NCBI GenBank assembly: GCA_002410715.1
Contig: DHOG01000100.1
Location: forward strand, 10,359 to 26,145
Direction of reading: 5' to 3'
Source: Ruminococcaceae bacterium UBA5396
Lineage (GTDB): Bacteria; Bacillota; Clostridia; Oscillospirales; Acutalibacteraceae
DNA: 15,787 nucleotides
The stretch's first letter is position 1. Every line of letters starts with the position of its first letter. Shown piece after piece: positions 1 through 8,165 of this stretch. The notes under the pieces are model-generated. The model was not told the DNA's origin and did not search any database. It saw only the letters and a program-made list of their open reading frames with translations. The translations under genes were made by a program, and so were the position numbers.

Positions 1-2
1 CA

Positions 3-92
3 TTATTTACTGAATGGCTGAAGACCAGGATGACATGCGATTTGCACATCACCTTCATTAACAGGGAGGAAAGTACTGGATGTGAAAAGTAA
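3..92 (+). CDS. Possible 3' end of an upstream gene (partial)
   Basis: One frame is open from the window edge to a TAA at 90-92, encoding about 29 residues that end STGCEK. The other two plus-strand frames hit stops within the first 21 bases. It would overlap the following GTG start by 11 nt, which fits the tight packing of the rest of the operon. I recognise no family in this short tail. It could be chance, since 90 open bases are weak evidence. If real, the operon begins upstream of the window. Confidence 0.35.
   Translation, partial: LFTEWLKTRMTCDLHITFINREESTGCEK
80..85 (+). other. Minimal start-stop ATG-TGA overlapping the HAD gene start
   Basis: An ATG at 80-82, better spaced from the AGGGAGGA ribosome binding site (63-70) than the GTG at 82, is followed at once by TGA at 83-85. 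The last base of that ATG is the first base of the GTG start of the HAD gene. It may be accidental. It could also reduce or couple initiation at the GTG. Confidence 0.3.
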
Positions 93-897
93 GATGATAG
101 TATTTGATTTAGACGGCACCTGCCTGACAAACGATTATCATATTACAGATAACCTTAAGCATCTGATTCAGGAACTGAGCAAAGATAATTGCGTTTTTAT
201 TGCCACTGGTAGATCCCTATCAGACGCATATCGATATTATAGGCAGCTAGATATCAACAGTGAAATCATATGCCACAACGGTGCTTTTATTTACGCGCCT
301 AAAGATATGCGAGTCATATTTAATAGCTATATGGAAGACTATGCAAATATTATGTTGTTTCTCAAAGAAAACATGGGAAAAATATGCATGGATAATATTG
401 TAATATCGCAGGGTATCAATACTTATCGGTTAGGGAATGCCAATCCGTTTCTATGTGACATGATGTATGATGAGGATTTACCTAATATCGCGCTTGACAT
501 AGATGCCATGCTTTTAGCGATAAAAGGAGCTCATCGAATTATTATCAGCGTGTCACCCGCAAAGCGCATGCAGTTGATGAAGCAGCTTAAGGAGCTTTTT
601 CATCAGATCGACGTCTTTTCTTGGAACGGTCGCGATGACATTGTCGATATTAGTGTTGGGGGATTTGACAAATGGGATGCAATCGCATATCTGGCGGCAC
701 AACGCAAAATTGAACCAGGAAATATCATTGCCTTCGGAGATGGTGATAATGATGTCCGAATGCTTCAGAAATCCGGTATAGGCGTGTGCATGCTTAACGG
801 TACGAGCGCCGCCAAAATTGCTGCGAAACAGATAACCCAGTTTGACAACAATAATGATGGTGTCTTCAAATGCCTCCTAAACTTTGTGAGGATTTGA
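82..897 (+). CDS. Cof-type HAD-superfamily phosphatase (subfamily IIB)
   Basis: Predicted Mg-dependent soluble phosphohydrolase of 271 residues, the usual length for Cof-type enzymes. HAD motif I is DLDGT with nucleophile Asp9 and acid/base Asp11. Motif II is ATGRS (Thr42), motif III is Lys197 in FDKWDA, and motif IV is GDGDND (Asp220 and Asp224). The roughly 100 residues between motifs II and III fit a C2B cap. The GTG start at 82 is chosen because AGGGAGGA at 63-70 precedes it; the next in-frame ATG (94) is too far away. Family members hydrolyse sugar phosphates, nucleotides or cofactor phosphates, so the substrate cannot be read here. Next to a nucleotidyltransferase and a thymidylate-synthase-like enzyme, it could dephosphorylate a nucleotide or sugar-phosphate intermediate (inference). 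Only 2 nt separate its stop from the next start. Confidence 0.88.
   Translation: MKSKMIVFDLDGTCLTNDYHITDNLKHLIQELSKDNCVFIATGRSLSDAYRYYRQLDINSEIICHNGAFIYAPKDMRVIFNSYMEDYANIMLFLKENMGKICMDNIVISQGINTYRLGNANPFLCDMMYDEDLPNIALDIDAMLLAIKGAHRIIISVSPAKRMQLMKQLKELFHQIDVFSWNGRDDIVDISVGGFDKWDAIAYLAAQRKIEPGNIIAFGDGDNDVRMLQKSGIGVCMLNGTSAAKIAAKQITQFDNNNDGVFKCLLNFVRI
888..892 (+). promoter_or_regulatory. Ribosome binding site that sets the nucleotidyltransferase start
   Basis: GAGGA lies 7 nt upstream of the ATG at 900 and inside the last codons of the HAD gene. An in-frame ATG at 870 lacks such a site and would extend the protein back into the upstream gene, so 900 is preferred. Confidence 0.6.
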
Positions 898-899
898 CT

Positions 900-2009
900 A
901 TGAATACGACGGAATATGCTTTGCTGGAGTGTTTACGGTACATAAAAAATTCCAAACCCGGCGAAAAAAAAGCTCCTCCACATTGTGACGCGCAATTATT
1001 GCACAAACTGATGCGCAAACAGGGGGTGGAACTGGTTTTGGATCATTTTGTACAGATGCCTCGCGATATCCGTATCATCAACCAGCTAGAGCGAGAGGCA
1101 CATGAGAAGGCGTATGCTACAATGTACGCTTCTGTAAGTCCGGTTTTCGATCGCTTGAAAAAGGATGGCGTACCTTATGCAGTCACGAAGGGGCTGTTTC
1201 TCGCGGCAAAAGTGTATCCGCGGGTAGGTGACCGTAAATTCGGTGATATCGATATCCTTATTGATGAGATGAATTTGCCTTCTTTAGTTGACGCACTTCA
1301 TTTAGAGGGGTTCCGGCAGGGCCGTTTTGATAAAGAAAAACGGGCTATAAAACCAATTGACCGGCATGAGGAATTATTTTTTCTTACTTACTCACATCAG
1401 ACGGCTACTTTCCGAAAAGTAGTGGAGGGCCTTTACATGCACTATATGAATGTGGATATCAATCGCCATATCCTCTGGGGCGAGTGCAAGGATCGATATA
1501 GTGCCATTTCTATCAAGGACTTTCTTTCCCACTCACGCCCGTTTTCATTTGCAGGAACGTCTTTTCCTGTTTTGTCGGATGAATTTGGGTTTATCCATAT
1601 TGCATTACATCTTTATAATGACTTAAATTCACTTAGCATATTGCATACTGATAAAAGCTATAACCTGCGCGGGTTTACTGACATTTACCTAATGGTTCGG
1701 AATCTACCTCTAAATTGGAAGAAAATCCAATTTTATTGTCGAGTGAATGAACTTGAACAATACGTGTATTTTGTTTTGTCGTTAACAGCGCAAGTATTTG
1801 AAGATGGGACACTCCTAACATTGATGGAGAAACCAGCTATATATAACGATACATTCGAACACACTTTTGGCTTAAGCGACGACGAGCGTAAACAATGGAA
1901 CCACTCCTTATGGGAACGCATTTTTTGCCCTAATAAGAAAGATATGCTTTCCTGTTATTTGACTGATAGAGATATGCAAAAGATTACTTATAACAGCCGG
2001 TTTGTGTGA
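900..2009 (+). CDS. Nucleotidyltransferase-family protein (PF14907-like)
   Basis: Protein of 369 residues from the ATG at 900. The N-terminal half carries the pattern of the 'uncharacterised nucleotidyltransferase' family: a TKGLFLAAKVYP stretch (Lys97-Gly98) followed by GDRKFGDIDILI, where Asp116 and Asp118 form the metal-binding D-x-D pair of the pol-beta-type fold. A helical region after it resembles the family's 'l..L...GF' segment. The C-terminal half (about 200-369) has no motif I recognise. Members occur beside NRPS and lasso-peptide clusters, but their substrates are mostly unknown. Possible roles are nucleotidylation of a small molecule or of a carrier or sugar intermediate. The gene sits 2 nt after the HAD gene and 6 nt before the BtrH-like gene, so it is surely part of the same transcript. 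Confidence 0.75.
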   Translation: MNTTEYALLECLRYIKNSKPGEKKAPPHCDAQLLHKLMRKQGVELVLDHFVQMPRDIRIINQLEREAHEKAYATMYASVSPVFDRLKKDGVPYAVTKGLFLAAKVYPRVGDRKFGDIDILIDEMNLPSLVDALHLEGFRQGRFDKEKRAIKPIDRHEELFFLTYSHQTATFRKVVEGLYMHYMNVDINRHILWGECKDRYSAISIKDFLSHSRPFSFAGTSFPVLSDEFGFIHIALHLYNDLNSLSILHTDKSYNLRGFTDIYLMVRNLPLNWKKIQFYCRVNELEQYVYFVLSLTAQVFEDGTLLTLMEKPAIYNDTFEHTFGLSDDERKQWNHSLWERIFCPNKKDMLSCYLTDRDMQKITYNSRFV

Positions 2010-2015
2010 AAGGGA

Positions 2016-2984
2016 ATGATAGAGATTAAAAATAGCAATAAAACGGTAGACACTAGCGCGTACAATTGCCTGGGTATATTGTTGGCAACGGCAGCGGTAC
2101 AACTTGGGGTCTTTTACCAGATGATGGCAAGGGGAGGATGGGTGTTTGATTTTGACAGTTCGCTTGAAGGGACCATTGGGAACAAATTGTCTTGTAAACA
2201 AAGACATGACTTTATGGAATCATTTGAAAAATATCATGAAGTTGTTGCCCAAAAACACGAATTGAATAGGTCAACCTTTATAACGAAGGTGGCCGAATGG
2301 CTATCCGATAATACACCGGTTATAATAAATACTGATTCCTTTTGGTGTCCATGGAGTTTTGCCTATCATAAAAGGAACTATCTACACTCCTTTATGATTA
2401 CTGGAGTTAATGCGACAACCAATATGCTGATATGCCGTGATCCTTACATCACCGAGAAGATATTGCATGCATCGCTGGATGATATTTACCCCGGAGTACG
2501 CCATTGTTTTACCATACATAAGAAACCAAATCCGATAGAACCTTCCCTCATCCTATTGGCATTAAAGGAGGATGTTGAACAGTTACTAAATGACGGGGAT
2601 TCGATGTTCGACAACCTACACATTTTTGGTGAGAGGCTGGATTGCATGAGTATTTCCGTCGAATGCAAAGGATTTGAGGATTCTCTCTACGCAGTCCCCC
2701 TTTTTGAAAAGCTAAAGAGCGTTACATGCAGCAGACGAGGATATTCCTACATGGTTCAATATATTGCGTACTTACTCAACGATTCGCACGTGTCTGATTT
2801 GTCGGAACGGTTATTTAAAATATCCACGATTTGGGAGGAAATAAGGGGACGACTGATACGGCATTACCTGCGTGGCAAATATGAGGGGCTTCATTTGCTT
2901 TCGCGCGAAATCCATCAAATAGCGGAAGATGAGCTATCTATAGCCGTTTCCCTGTCCATGGTGCTGAACAAAAAGTATTTTTAA
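2016..2984 (+). CDS. BtrH-like protein (cysteine-peptidase-fold acyltransferase candidate)
   Basis: A 322-residue soluble protein whose first half resembles the BtrH N-terminal domain (PF14399). A Cys (Cys18, in YNCLG) lies near the N-terminus at the start of a helix. About 100 residues later comes a 'vNTDsFwcPws...' strand, then His124 in LHSF followed by a hydrophobic ITGVN strand, then Asp142 in CRDPY. This spacing suits a papain-like Cys-His-Asp set. BtrH in butirosin biosynthesis transfers an acyl group from a carrier protein to an aminoglycoside. Because this operon has carrier domains but no condensation domain, a similar transfer from a carrier to an amine or hydroxyl acceptor is the natural guess. 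The C-terminal half (about 170-322) is helical without a recognised motif. AAGGGA ends directly at the ATG, which is unusually close, so the start could lie slightly downstream. The stop is 14 nt before the next gene. Confidence 0.6.
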   Translation: MIEIKNSNKTVDTSAYNCLGILLATAAVQLGVFYQMMARGGWVFDFDSSLEGTIGNKLSCKQRHDFMESFEKYHEVVAQKHELNRSTFITKVAEWLSDNTPVIINTDSFWCPWSFAYHKRNYLHSFMITGVNATTNMLICRDPYITEKILHASLDDIYPGVRHCFTIHKKPNPIEPSLILLALKEDVEQLLNDGDSMFDNLHIFGERLDCMSISVECKGFEDSLYAVPLFEKLKSVTCSRRGYSYMVQYIAYLLNDSHVSDLSERLFKISTIWEEIRGRLIRHYLRGKYEGLHLLSREIHQIAEDELSIAVSLSMVLNKKYF

Positions 2985-2998
2985 CAGGGTGGTATGGT

Positions 2999-4876
2999 AT
3001 GATGAATGTTTTTAATGCCGAACTGGAGGAAACACTTAAGGAACATCCTACCATAAATCATTTTTTTGAACAAGCCGTTGAGGAAGTGCCAAATGCCATT
3101 GCAATCGAAACTGACACCCAGAGTATAACTTATGCCGAACTCAACAACAAGGCAAACTGCTTGGCACGCGCACTGCTGAAACTAGGAGTGAAACCGGAAC
3201 AGGTAGTTGCGCTGCAAATGGAACGTTCTATTGAGATGGTGACCGCGATTTTGGCTATCTTAAAAGCCGGTGGAGCATATTTGCCGATAGATGTGGCCGC
3301 ACCGCGGGAGCGAGTCCTGTATATGCTCTCGAACAGCGGTGCTGGTTTACTGCTGCATCAACGTGGTATCCTCGGCGAGTATCCTCATGTCGCTTCCCTA
3401 GATACACGAATCGTTCCGACAGACTCCGAAGTCACAAATTTGCAGATCCCAATGAATCATACTCAGCTGGCCTATGTGATTTATACATCAGGCTCAACGG
3501 GAACGCCAAAGGGCGTTATGATCGAACATGGTTCTATTATCAATCGGCTTGTATGGATGAAACAAGCCTATCAGATATCAGATAGTAACCGAATTTTGCA
3601 TAAAACACCGTATACATTCGACGTGTCAGTATGGGAGATGTTTCTTTGGTTTTTCGCTCGTGCGCGATTGGTGCTTCTGCCTCATGGAGAGGAATATAAC
3701 ATACAGCTTATTCAGGCGTATATTCGGCAGTTTAAGGTGACAGACTGCCATTTTATTCCTTCGTTACTTAGCGCGCTTCTTAAACAAATCGACAGCCAAA
3801 AGCAAGATATAACGAACCTTAAATCACTAAATAACGTGTATTGCAGCGGAGAAGTGTTAAATTGTGAGACCGTTATGAGCTTTCGTTCTTCACTATACGC
3901 CCGTTATGGAACTCGCCTTCACAATTTATACGGCCCGACAGAGACGGCCGTTGACGTGACCAGTTTCGACTGCACCGCCCACGACCATGTACAGGAAATC
4001 GTTCCGATTGGCACGGCAATTGCCAATACCGAAATTTATATTTTAACGCCAGATGGCAGGATGTGTGCAGACAATATGCCCGGTGAGTTATGCATTGCGG
4101 GAGCCAATGTCGGAAGGGGATATATACATCAGCCTGAGTTAACTCAGAAACATTTTGTGGAAGACATCAAGCGGCCTAACAAAAGGATGTTTAAAACGGG
4201 GGATTTGGCAAAATGGCAGGGTGACTTAGTCGTTTACTTGGGGCGGATGGATAATCAAGTCAAAATAAGGGGTATGCGTGTTGAGCCGGAGGAAATTGAA
4301 AATGCAATCCTGCAATTTAGTAATATATGTAAGGTTGTGGTATGTGGCATTCGAAACAAGGCAGACACCTCAGACAGCTTGCTTGCCGCAATGTATGAAT
4401 CCCCCGTTCCAGTAGATATATCACGCTTGACTGAAAACCTGTGCCAAAGACTGCCCGATTATATGATCCCCGGTATTTTCATGCATGCGGAAAAGCTCCC
4501 GCTATTAAGCAATGGCAAACTAAACCGCAGGGCAGTAAAGGCTGAAATAGAAGCCATTCAACAGGCGGAAACAACAAAATCGTCATACCTGTTAGATGAC
4601 ATGGAAGAACAGGTGCTATCAGTTATACGGGGCGCCATTCATCCTTTGGTCGCGCAGAACGTTTCATTTAATAAAGGCCTCAATGAGGTGGGCATTGATT
4701 CCATGACTTATCTTTCTGTAGTAGTCGCCCTAGAAGAGTTTTTTGGCATCTATTTTGACGCCACCATGCTGGCATATGGTACTCAAACCGATGTGAAATC
4801 ACTGATAGATTATGTTATCAAGAAGGTCGATAGAAACAATTCCACTACTCGTGTGACAAACGGTGCGCAAACATGA
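2999..4876 (+). CDS. NRPS adenylation-carrier didomain protein, predicted serine-activating
   Basis: Stand-alone A-PCP protein of 625 residues without condensation or thioesterase domain. A-domain motifs run in order: YAELNNKAN (A1 region), YTSGSTGTPKG at 162-172 (A3), FDVSVWEMF from 207 (A4), NLYGPTETA at 309-317 (A5), GELCIAGA (A6), FKTGDLAKW (A7), GRMDNQVKIRGMRVEP (A8) and catalytic Lys507 in NGKLNR (A10). The carrier domain has phosphopantetheine Ser568 in VGIDSM. Aligning by eye to GrsA, the ten specificity residues are Asp208, Val209, Trp212, His251, Tyr281, Ser283, Leu310, Val318, Asp319 and Lys507. That gives DVWHYSLVDK, one residue away from the EntF serine code. It should form seryl-AMP and load serine on its own carrier. 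AGGGTGGT precedes the ATG. The stop overlaps the next gene as ATGA. The ATG at 2999 is followed by a second in-frame ATG, so the start could be one codon later. Confidence 0.93.
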   Translation: MMNVFNAELEETLKEHPTINHFFEQAVEEVPNAIAIETDTQSITYAELNNKANCLARALLKLGVKPEQVVALQMERSIEMVTAILAILKAGGAYLPIDVAAPRERVLYMLSNSGAGLLLHQRGILGEYPHVASLDTRIVPTDSEVTNLQIPMNHTQLAYVIYTSGSTGTPKGVMIEHGSIINRLVWMKQAYQISDSNRILHKTPYTFDVSVWEMFLWFFARARLVLLPHGEEYNIQLIQAYIRQFKVTDCHFIPSLLSALLKQIDSQKQDITNLKSLNNVYCSGEVLNCETVMSFRSSLYARYGTRLHNLYGPTETAVDVTSFDCTAHDHVQEIVPIGTAIANTEIYILTPDGRMCADNMPGELCIAGANVGRGYIHQPELTQKHFVEDIKRPNKRMFKTGDLAKWQGDLVVYLGRMDNQVKIRGMRVEPEEIENAILQFSNICKVVVCGIRNKADTSDSLLAAMYESPVPVDISRLTENLCQRLPDYMIPGIFMHAEKLPLLSNGKLNRRAVKAEIEAIQQAETTKSSYLLDDMEEQVLSVIRGAIHPLVAQNVSFNKGLNEVGIDSMTYLSVVVALEEFFGIYFDATMLAYGTQTDVKSLIDYVIKKVDRNNSTTRVTNGAQT

Positions 4877-6360
4877 AGGTATGTGATTTATTAAAAAGGC
4901 AACAAAACAATACGCAGAATTATATAGCAGATAACGACGGCGCAATTCAATATGCTGAGTGGCATGCGCGCAGCATAGAGGTATCGAAAAAAATACAAGA
5001 AATGCAAATACATAATGAATGTGTTGTTTTGTTCCTGCCTAATTCCATCCAGTATGCCGTCGCCTATTTCGGAATCGCATATTCCAAAAATGTCATTGTC
5101 CCATTAGATATACGTGCACGACAACCAGAAATTGAAAGTACTATCCGCTACTGCGAATCCAAGCTAATTATCACGGTTACACGATATCAGGCGTTTTTGA
5201 AGGAAGTACTGCATCAGTATCCGCATACTGTGTCAGCATATATGATAGACCGGGATGAAATAATTATGCTCTGCGGATTGGAAACACATGTGGAATCATC
5301 GGGATATGATTTTGCTACGGAGGATGTACTATTAATGTTGCACACCTCCGGCACCACCAGCAATCCCAAACGCATCATGCTGACAAACGAGAATCTAATT
5401 AGTAATGTGGAATCGAATATCGCATCTCTTCAATTTACACAGGATGATGTGACGCTAATTATGCTCCCAATGTGCTTTGGATACTGCAACACCGCTCAAT
5501 TTCTGACACACGCTTATCTTGGTGCCGATATCGTTATTTACAACGCAGTTTTTTTTGCTAAAGAGTTTTTCGAGATGATAAAAATTCATCATATTACTAA
5601 CTTTACAGCTGTGCCCTATATGTTGCACAAACTGCTTGCCTACCGGCATAAGAGCGGAATTGAGTATCCAAACTTGAGGTATATTTGCTTCGGAGGTAGT
5701 AAAACAGACCCAGACACACTACGCTTGCTGATTGAAAAATACCCTGGGACAGGGTTTGTACACACCTATGGACAAACAGAATGTTCGCCTCGCTTAACGG
5801 CTCTAATGCCCCAAGATTCGCTGCGGAAAATAGGCTCGGTTGGCAAACCAATTCCTGGTGTCCATGTTATTGTTAGGACACCGGACGGAACAGTAGCAGC
5901 GCCCATGGTAGTCGGAGAAATACTTGCACAAGGCAAGAACATCATGAAAGGATATTACAAACAAGAGGCCATTACTAAAAAAAATTTGGTCGATGGGTGG
6001 CTGCATACGGGCGATTTAGGCTATTTCGACCACGAAGGTTATCTGTATATCACTGGAAGGATAAAGAACATGATCATTTCAGGCGGTCAAAATCTTTATC
6101 CAGAAGAAATCGAAGAAATCATTTTGACACACCACAGTGTGAAAGAAGTGTATGTGTATGCGAAAAGTCATGCATTGCTGGGTGAAGTTCCAGTTGCCGA
6201 TGTGGTCATGTCGGATACAGTGAAAGTGGGTGAGCTGCCCGTGTATCTTGAGAAGCGTTTAGCTAAGCATAAAATACCCGTGGAGTTTAATGTAGTGGAA
6301 AGTCTAGAAAAAACATATAACGGCAAAATCAAACGCTCAAATTTAAAGAACAGGATATGA
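4873..6360 (+). CDS. Free-standing acyl- or aryl-AMP ligase (ANL superfamily)
   Basis: A 495-residue adenylate-forming enzyme with no carrier domain. Visible motifs are the P-loop HTSGTTSNPKR at 157-167, HTYGQTE at 297-303, LHTGDLGY from 377, GRIKNMIISGGQNLYPEEIEE (hinge region, A8) and Lys485 in YNGKIK (A10). The A8 ISGGQN-YP pattern and YGQTE point to an acyl-CoA synthetase or aryl/acyl-AMP ligase; the amino-acid-activating NRPS FDxxxW signature is missing. The P-loop departs from the usual TSGTTGxPKG, with Ser163 for the second Gly and Arg167 for the last Gly. It probably activates a carboxylic acid and loads it on a carrier, perhaps that of a neighbour, or on CoA. Its start and stop both overlap neighbouring genes as ATGA, so it is translationally coupled on each side. 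The substrate is not readable from the sequence. Confidence 0.88.
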   Translation: MKVCDLLKRQQNNTQNYIADNDGAIQYAEWHARSIEVSKKIQEMQIHNECVVLFLPNSIQYAVAYFGIAYSKNVIVPLDIRARQPEIESTIRYCESKLIITVTRYQAFLKEVLHQYPHTVSAYMIDRDEIIMLCGLETHVESSGYDFATEDVLLMLHTSGTTSNPKRIMLTNENLISNVESNIASLQFTQDDVTLIMLPMCFGYCNTAQFLTHAYLGADIVIYNAVFFAKEFFEMIKIHHITNFTAVPYMLHKLLAYRHKSGIEYPNLRYICFGGSKTDPDTLRLLIEKYPGTGFVHTYGQTECSPRLTALMPQDSLRKIGSVGKPIPGVHVIVRTPDGTVAAPMVVGEILAQGKNIMKGYYKQEAITKKNLVDGWLHTGDLGYFDHEGYLYITGRIKNMIISGGQNLYPEEIEEIILTHHSVKEVYVYAKSHALLGEVPVADVVMSDTVKVGELPVYLEKRLAKHKIPVEFNVVESLEKTYNGKIKRSNLKNRI

Positions 6361-8081
6361 TGAAGATGACTATATGTCTGTATTCCCAAATTAAAAAGAA
6401 AATGGAAGAAAATCCGGAGGCAACGGTTCTTTACCGCAATGACGCCCAGCTCACCCGTGGAAAACTTCTGGAAAAAGCTAATCAATTTGCAGGTTATTTG
6501 CAGGACAATGGAATTAAAAAAGAAGATGTTGTATGCATTGCCTCGAATAGCTCCTTTGAGCTAATGGCTTGCATTTTAGGAATTCTGCAGGCGGATGGAG
6601 CTTTTTTGCTGCTCTCACCAGATATGCCGAAAAAACGGATGGCATATATTCTGGATGAGATATCCCCTCGTTTTGTGTTTAAACAAAGGAATTTATCATG
6701 CGATTTCTGCGGTGTACCAATTGAGGATGTTTATAATGGTCAGCCTCGGTTATCTCTGGCTTGCAAACGCGAACCGGGTCAGCTCGCCTATGTATCATAT
6801 ACATCTGGCTCTACCGATGTACCAAAGGGGGTGATGGTAGAGGATAGTAATGTGCTGTCTTACTGCGCGGATTACGCCCGACGCTTCAATGTTACGAATC
6901 AGGACATTATTATTCAGGCATCAGTAGTCAATTTTGACGGATTTATAGAGGAAATGTTTGTACCGTTGCTTTACGATGCGTCCATTGTAATTCCTGAAAA
7001 ACATGAACTGAAACATCCGCGGCTGATTTGTGATGTTATTAGGCGGTTCAAAGCGACAATATATGCAACCACTCCGCTGATGCTCAATGAATTGAATAAA
7101 CTCGACAGCATCCCTCCGTTACGCATATTAATAAGCACAGGCGATGTTCTAAAAAGCAATTATTATACTAATTTGCTTGAACAGACAGCTGTCTATAATA
7201 TGTACGGTCCGACCGAAACTACTGTTTGCGTAACTTGCTATTCCTGCGCAAAAAATGATGGAGATTACCCTCCTATCGGCAAGCCGCTGGACAATTGTTC
7301 TATTGATATAATGGGTGAAAACGGGGCCCCTGTTCAGAGGGGAATGAGAGGGGAAATATATATCGGTGGGGGCGGAGTCGCTCGCGGGTATTGGAAAGAT
7401 GAAATGTTAACAAAGCAGTGTTTTGTCAGCCGCAATGGTAAACGGGTGTATCGTAGCGGGGATTACGGTTATGCAGACGCGAACGGTAATATCCATTTTA
7501 TGGGGCGCATGGACAAACAGGTTAAAATCAGGGGATTTCGCGTTGAACTTGGAGAAATCGAATCCACTGCCACCAAATACGACGGGGTACAGAATGCGAT
7601 TGCATTTATCCTGCCGGAAGTGAAGGGCAAAACGCTCGCTATGGCTTATGTGGCAGAAAGACCATGCGATCAGGACGAGTTTTTGTTATTCATGCGTAAT
7701 ACGCTTCCCGAGTACATGATCCCCAAACACGTCTTATCAGTGGATGCTATCCCAGTAACTGAGTTCGGCAAAACGGACTATTCTTGTTTGGAGGAATTGA
7801 CATTGGAGAGTATCCGGCAAAGTGTCGATCGCCAAAGCAAAGAGGATGATTTATTATTTGATCGGTTTTTGACCGTTATTAATAGAAATGATAGCAAACT
7901 TTCGAAACAGGATTTGATAACAGATTGGGACTCCATCACATTCATCAGTATTATCGTGGAATTGGAAAATGAATATGATATTACCTTTGATGATGAGGAC
8001 TTGCTCAAAGATAGCTATAGTAATCTGGGGAGCCTATACGATTACGTGATGAAAAAGGCGACTTCATGCAATATGAAATGA
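6357..8081 (+). CDS. Second NRPS-like adenylation-carrier didomain protein, substrate unknown
   Basis: A 574-residue A-PCP protein. Motifs: YTSGSTDVPKG at 148-158 (A3, with Asp154 in place of the conserved Gly), FDGFIEEMF from 193 (A4), NMYGPTETT at 281-289 (A5), GEIYIGGGGVARGYW (A6), YRSGDYGY (A7), GRMDKQVKIRGFRVELGEIE (A8), Lys472 in FGKTD (A10), and carrier Ser526 in DWDSI. Specificity residues by eye are Asp194, Gly195, Glu198, Ala237, Ile259, Thr261, Met282, Val290, Cys291 and Lys472, giving DGEAITMVCK. Asp at the first position supports an alpha-amino acid, but I do not recognise the code. The A3-linked region reads GAFLLLSPDMP instead of the usual GAYLPIDP, showing clear divergence from the serine protein. 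ATG ATG at 6357/6360 leaves the exact start open by one codon. An 84-nt gap follows. Confidence 0.9.
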   Translation: MMKMTICLYSQIKKKMEENPEATVLYRNDAQLTRGKLLEKANQFAGYLQDNGIKKEDVVCIASNSSFELMACILGILQADGAFLLLSPDMPKKRMAYILDEISPRFVFKQRNLSCDFCGVPIEDVYNGQPRLSLACKREPGQLAYVSYTSGSTDVPKGVMVEDSNVLSYCADYARRFNVTNQDIIIQASVVNFDGFIEEMFVPLLYDASIVIPEKHELKHPRLICDVIRRFKATIYATTPLMLNELNKLDSIPPLRILISTGDVLKSNYYTNLLEQTAVYNMYGPTETTVCVTCYSCAKNDGDYPPIGKPLDNCSIDIMGENGAPVQRGMRGEIYIGGGGVARGYWKDEMLTKQCFVSRNGKRVYRSGDYGYADANGNIHFMGRMDKQVKIRGFRVELGEIESTATKYDGVQNAIAFILPEVKGKTLAMAYVAERPCDQDEFLLFMRNTLPEYMIPKHVLSVDAIPVTEFGKTDYSCLEELTLESIRQSVDRQSKEDDLLFDRFLTVINRNDSKLSKQDLITDWDSITFISIIVELENEYDITFDDEDLLKDSYSNLGSLYDYVMKKATSCNMK

Positions 8082-8155
8082 ACTGAGTATTGAAAACCTT
8101 TAAGGTAGATATAGATATTCCAGCGGAAATTGCCCTGTATTAATACTTTTATAAC

Positions 8156-8161
8156 AGGAGA
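8156..8161 (+). promoter_or_regulatory. Ribosome binding site that sets the SDR start
   Basis: AGGAGA ends 4 nt before the ATG at 8166. An in-frame TTG at 8130 would add 12 residues but has no such site, so 8166 is taken as the start. Confidence 0.7.
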
Positions 8162-8165
8162 ATTT

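Noticed and set aside
870..899. Upstream ATG at 870 as start of the nucleotidyltransferase
   Set aside because: It has no ribosome binding site and would overlap the HAD gene by 28 nt, whereas the ATG at 900 has GAGGA at a proper distance.
8090..8119. Possible internal promoter (TTGAAA with a GATATT-like -10) in the gap before the SDR
   Set aside because: The -10 match is poor at every allowed spacing, so the gap is better read as part of the operon transcript.
8130..8165. TTG at 8130 as start of the SDR
   Set aside because: It gives a 12-residue extension absent from SDR N-termini, and AGGAGA is placed correctly for the ATG at 8166.
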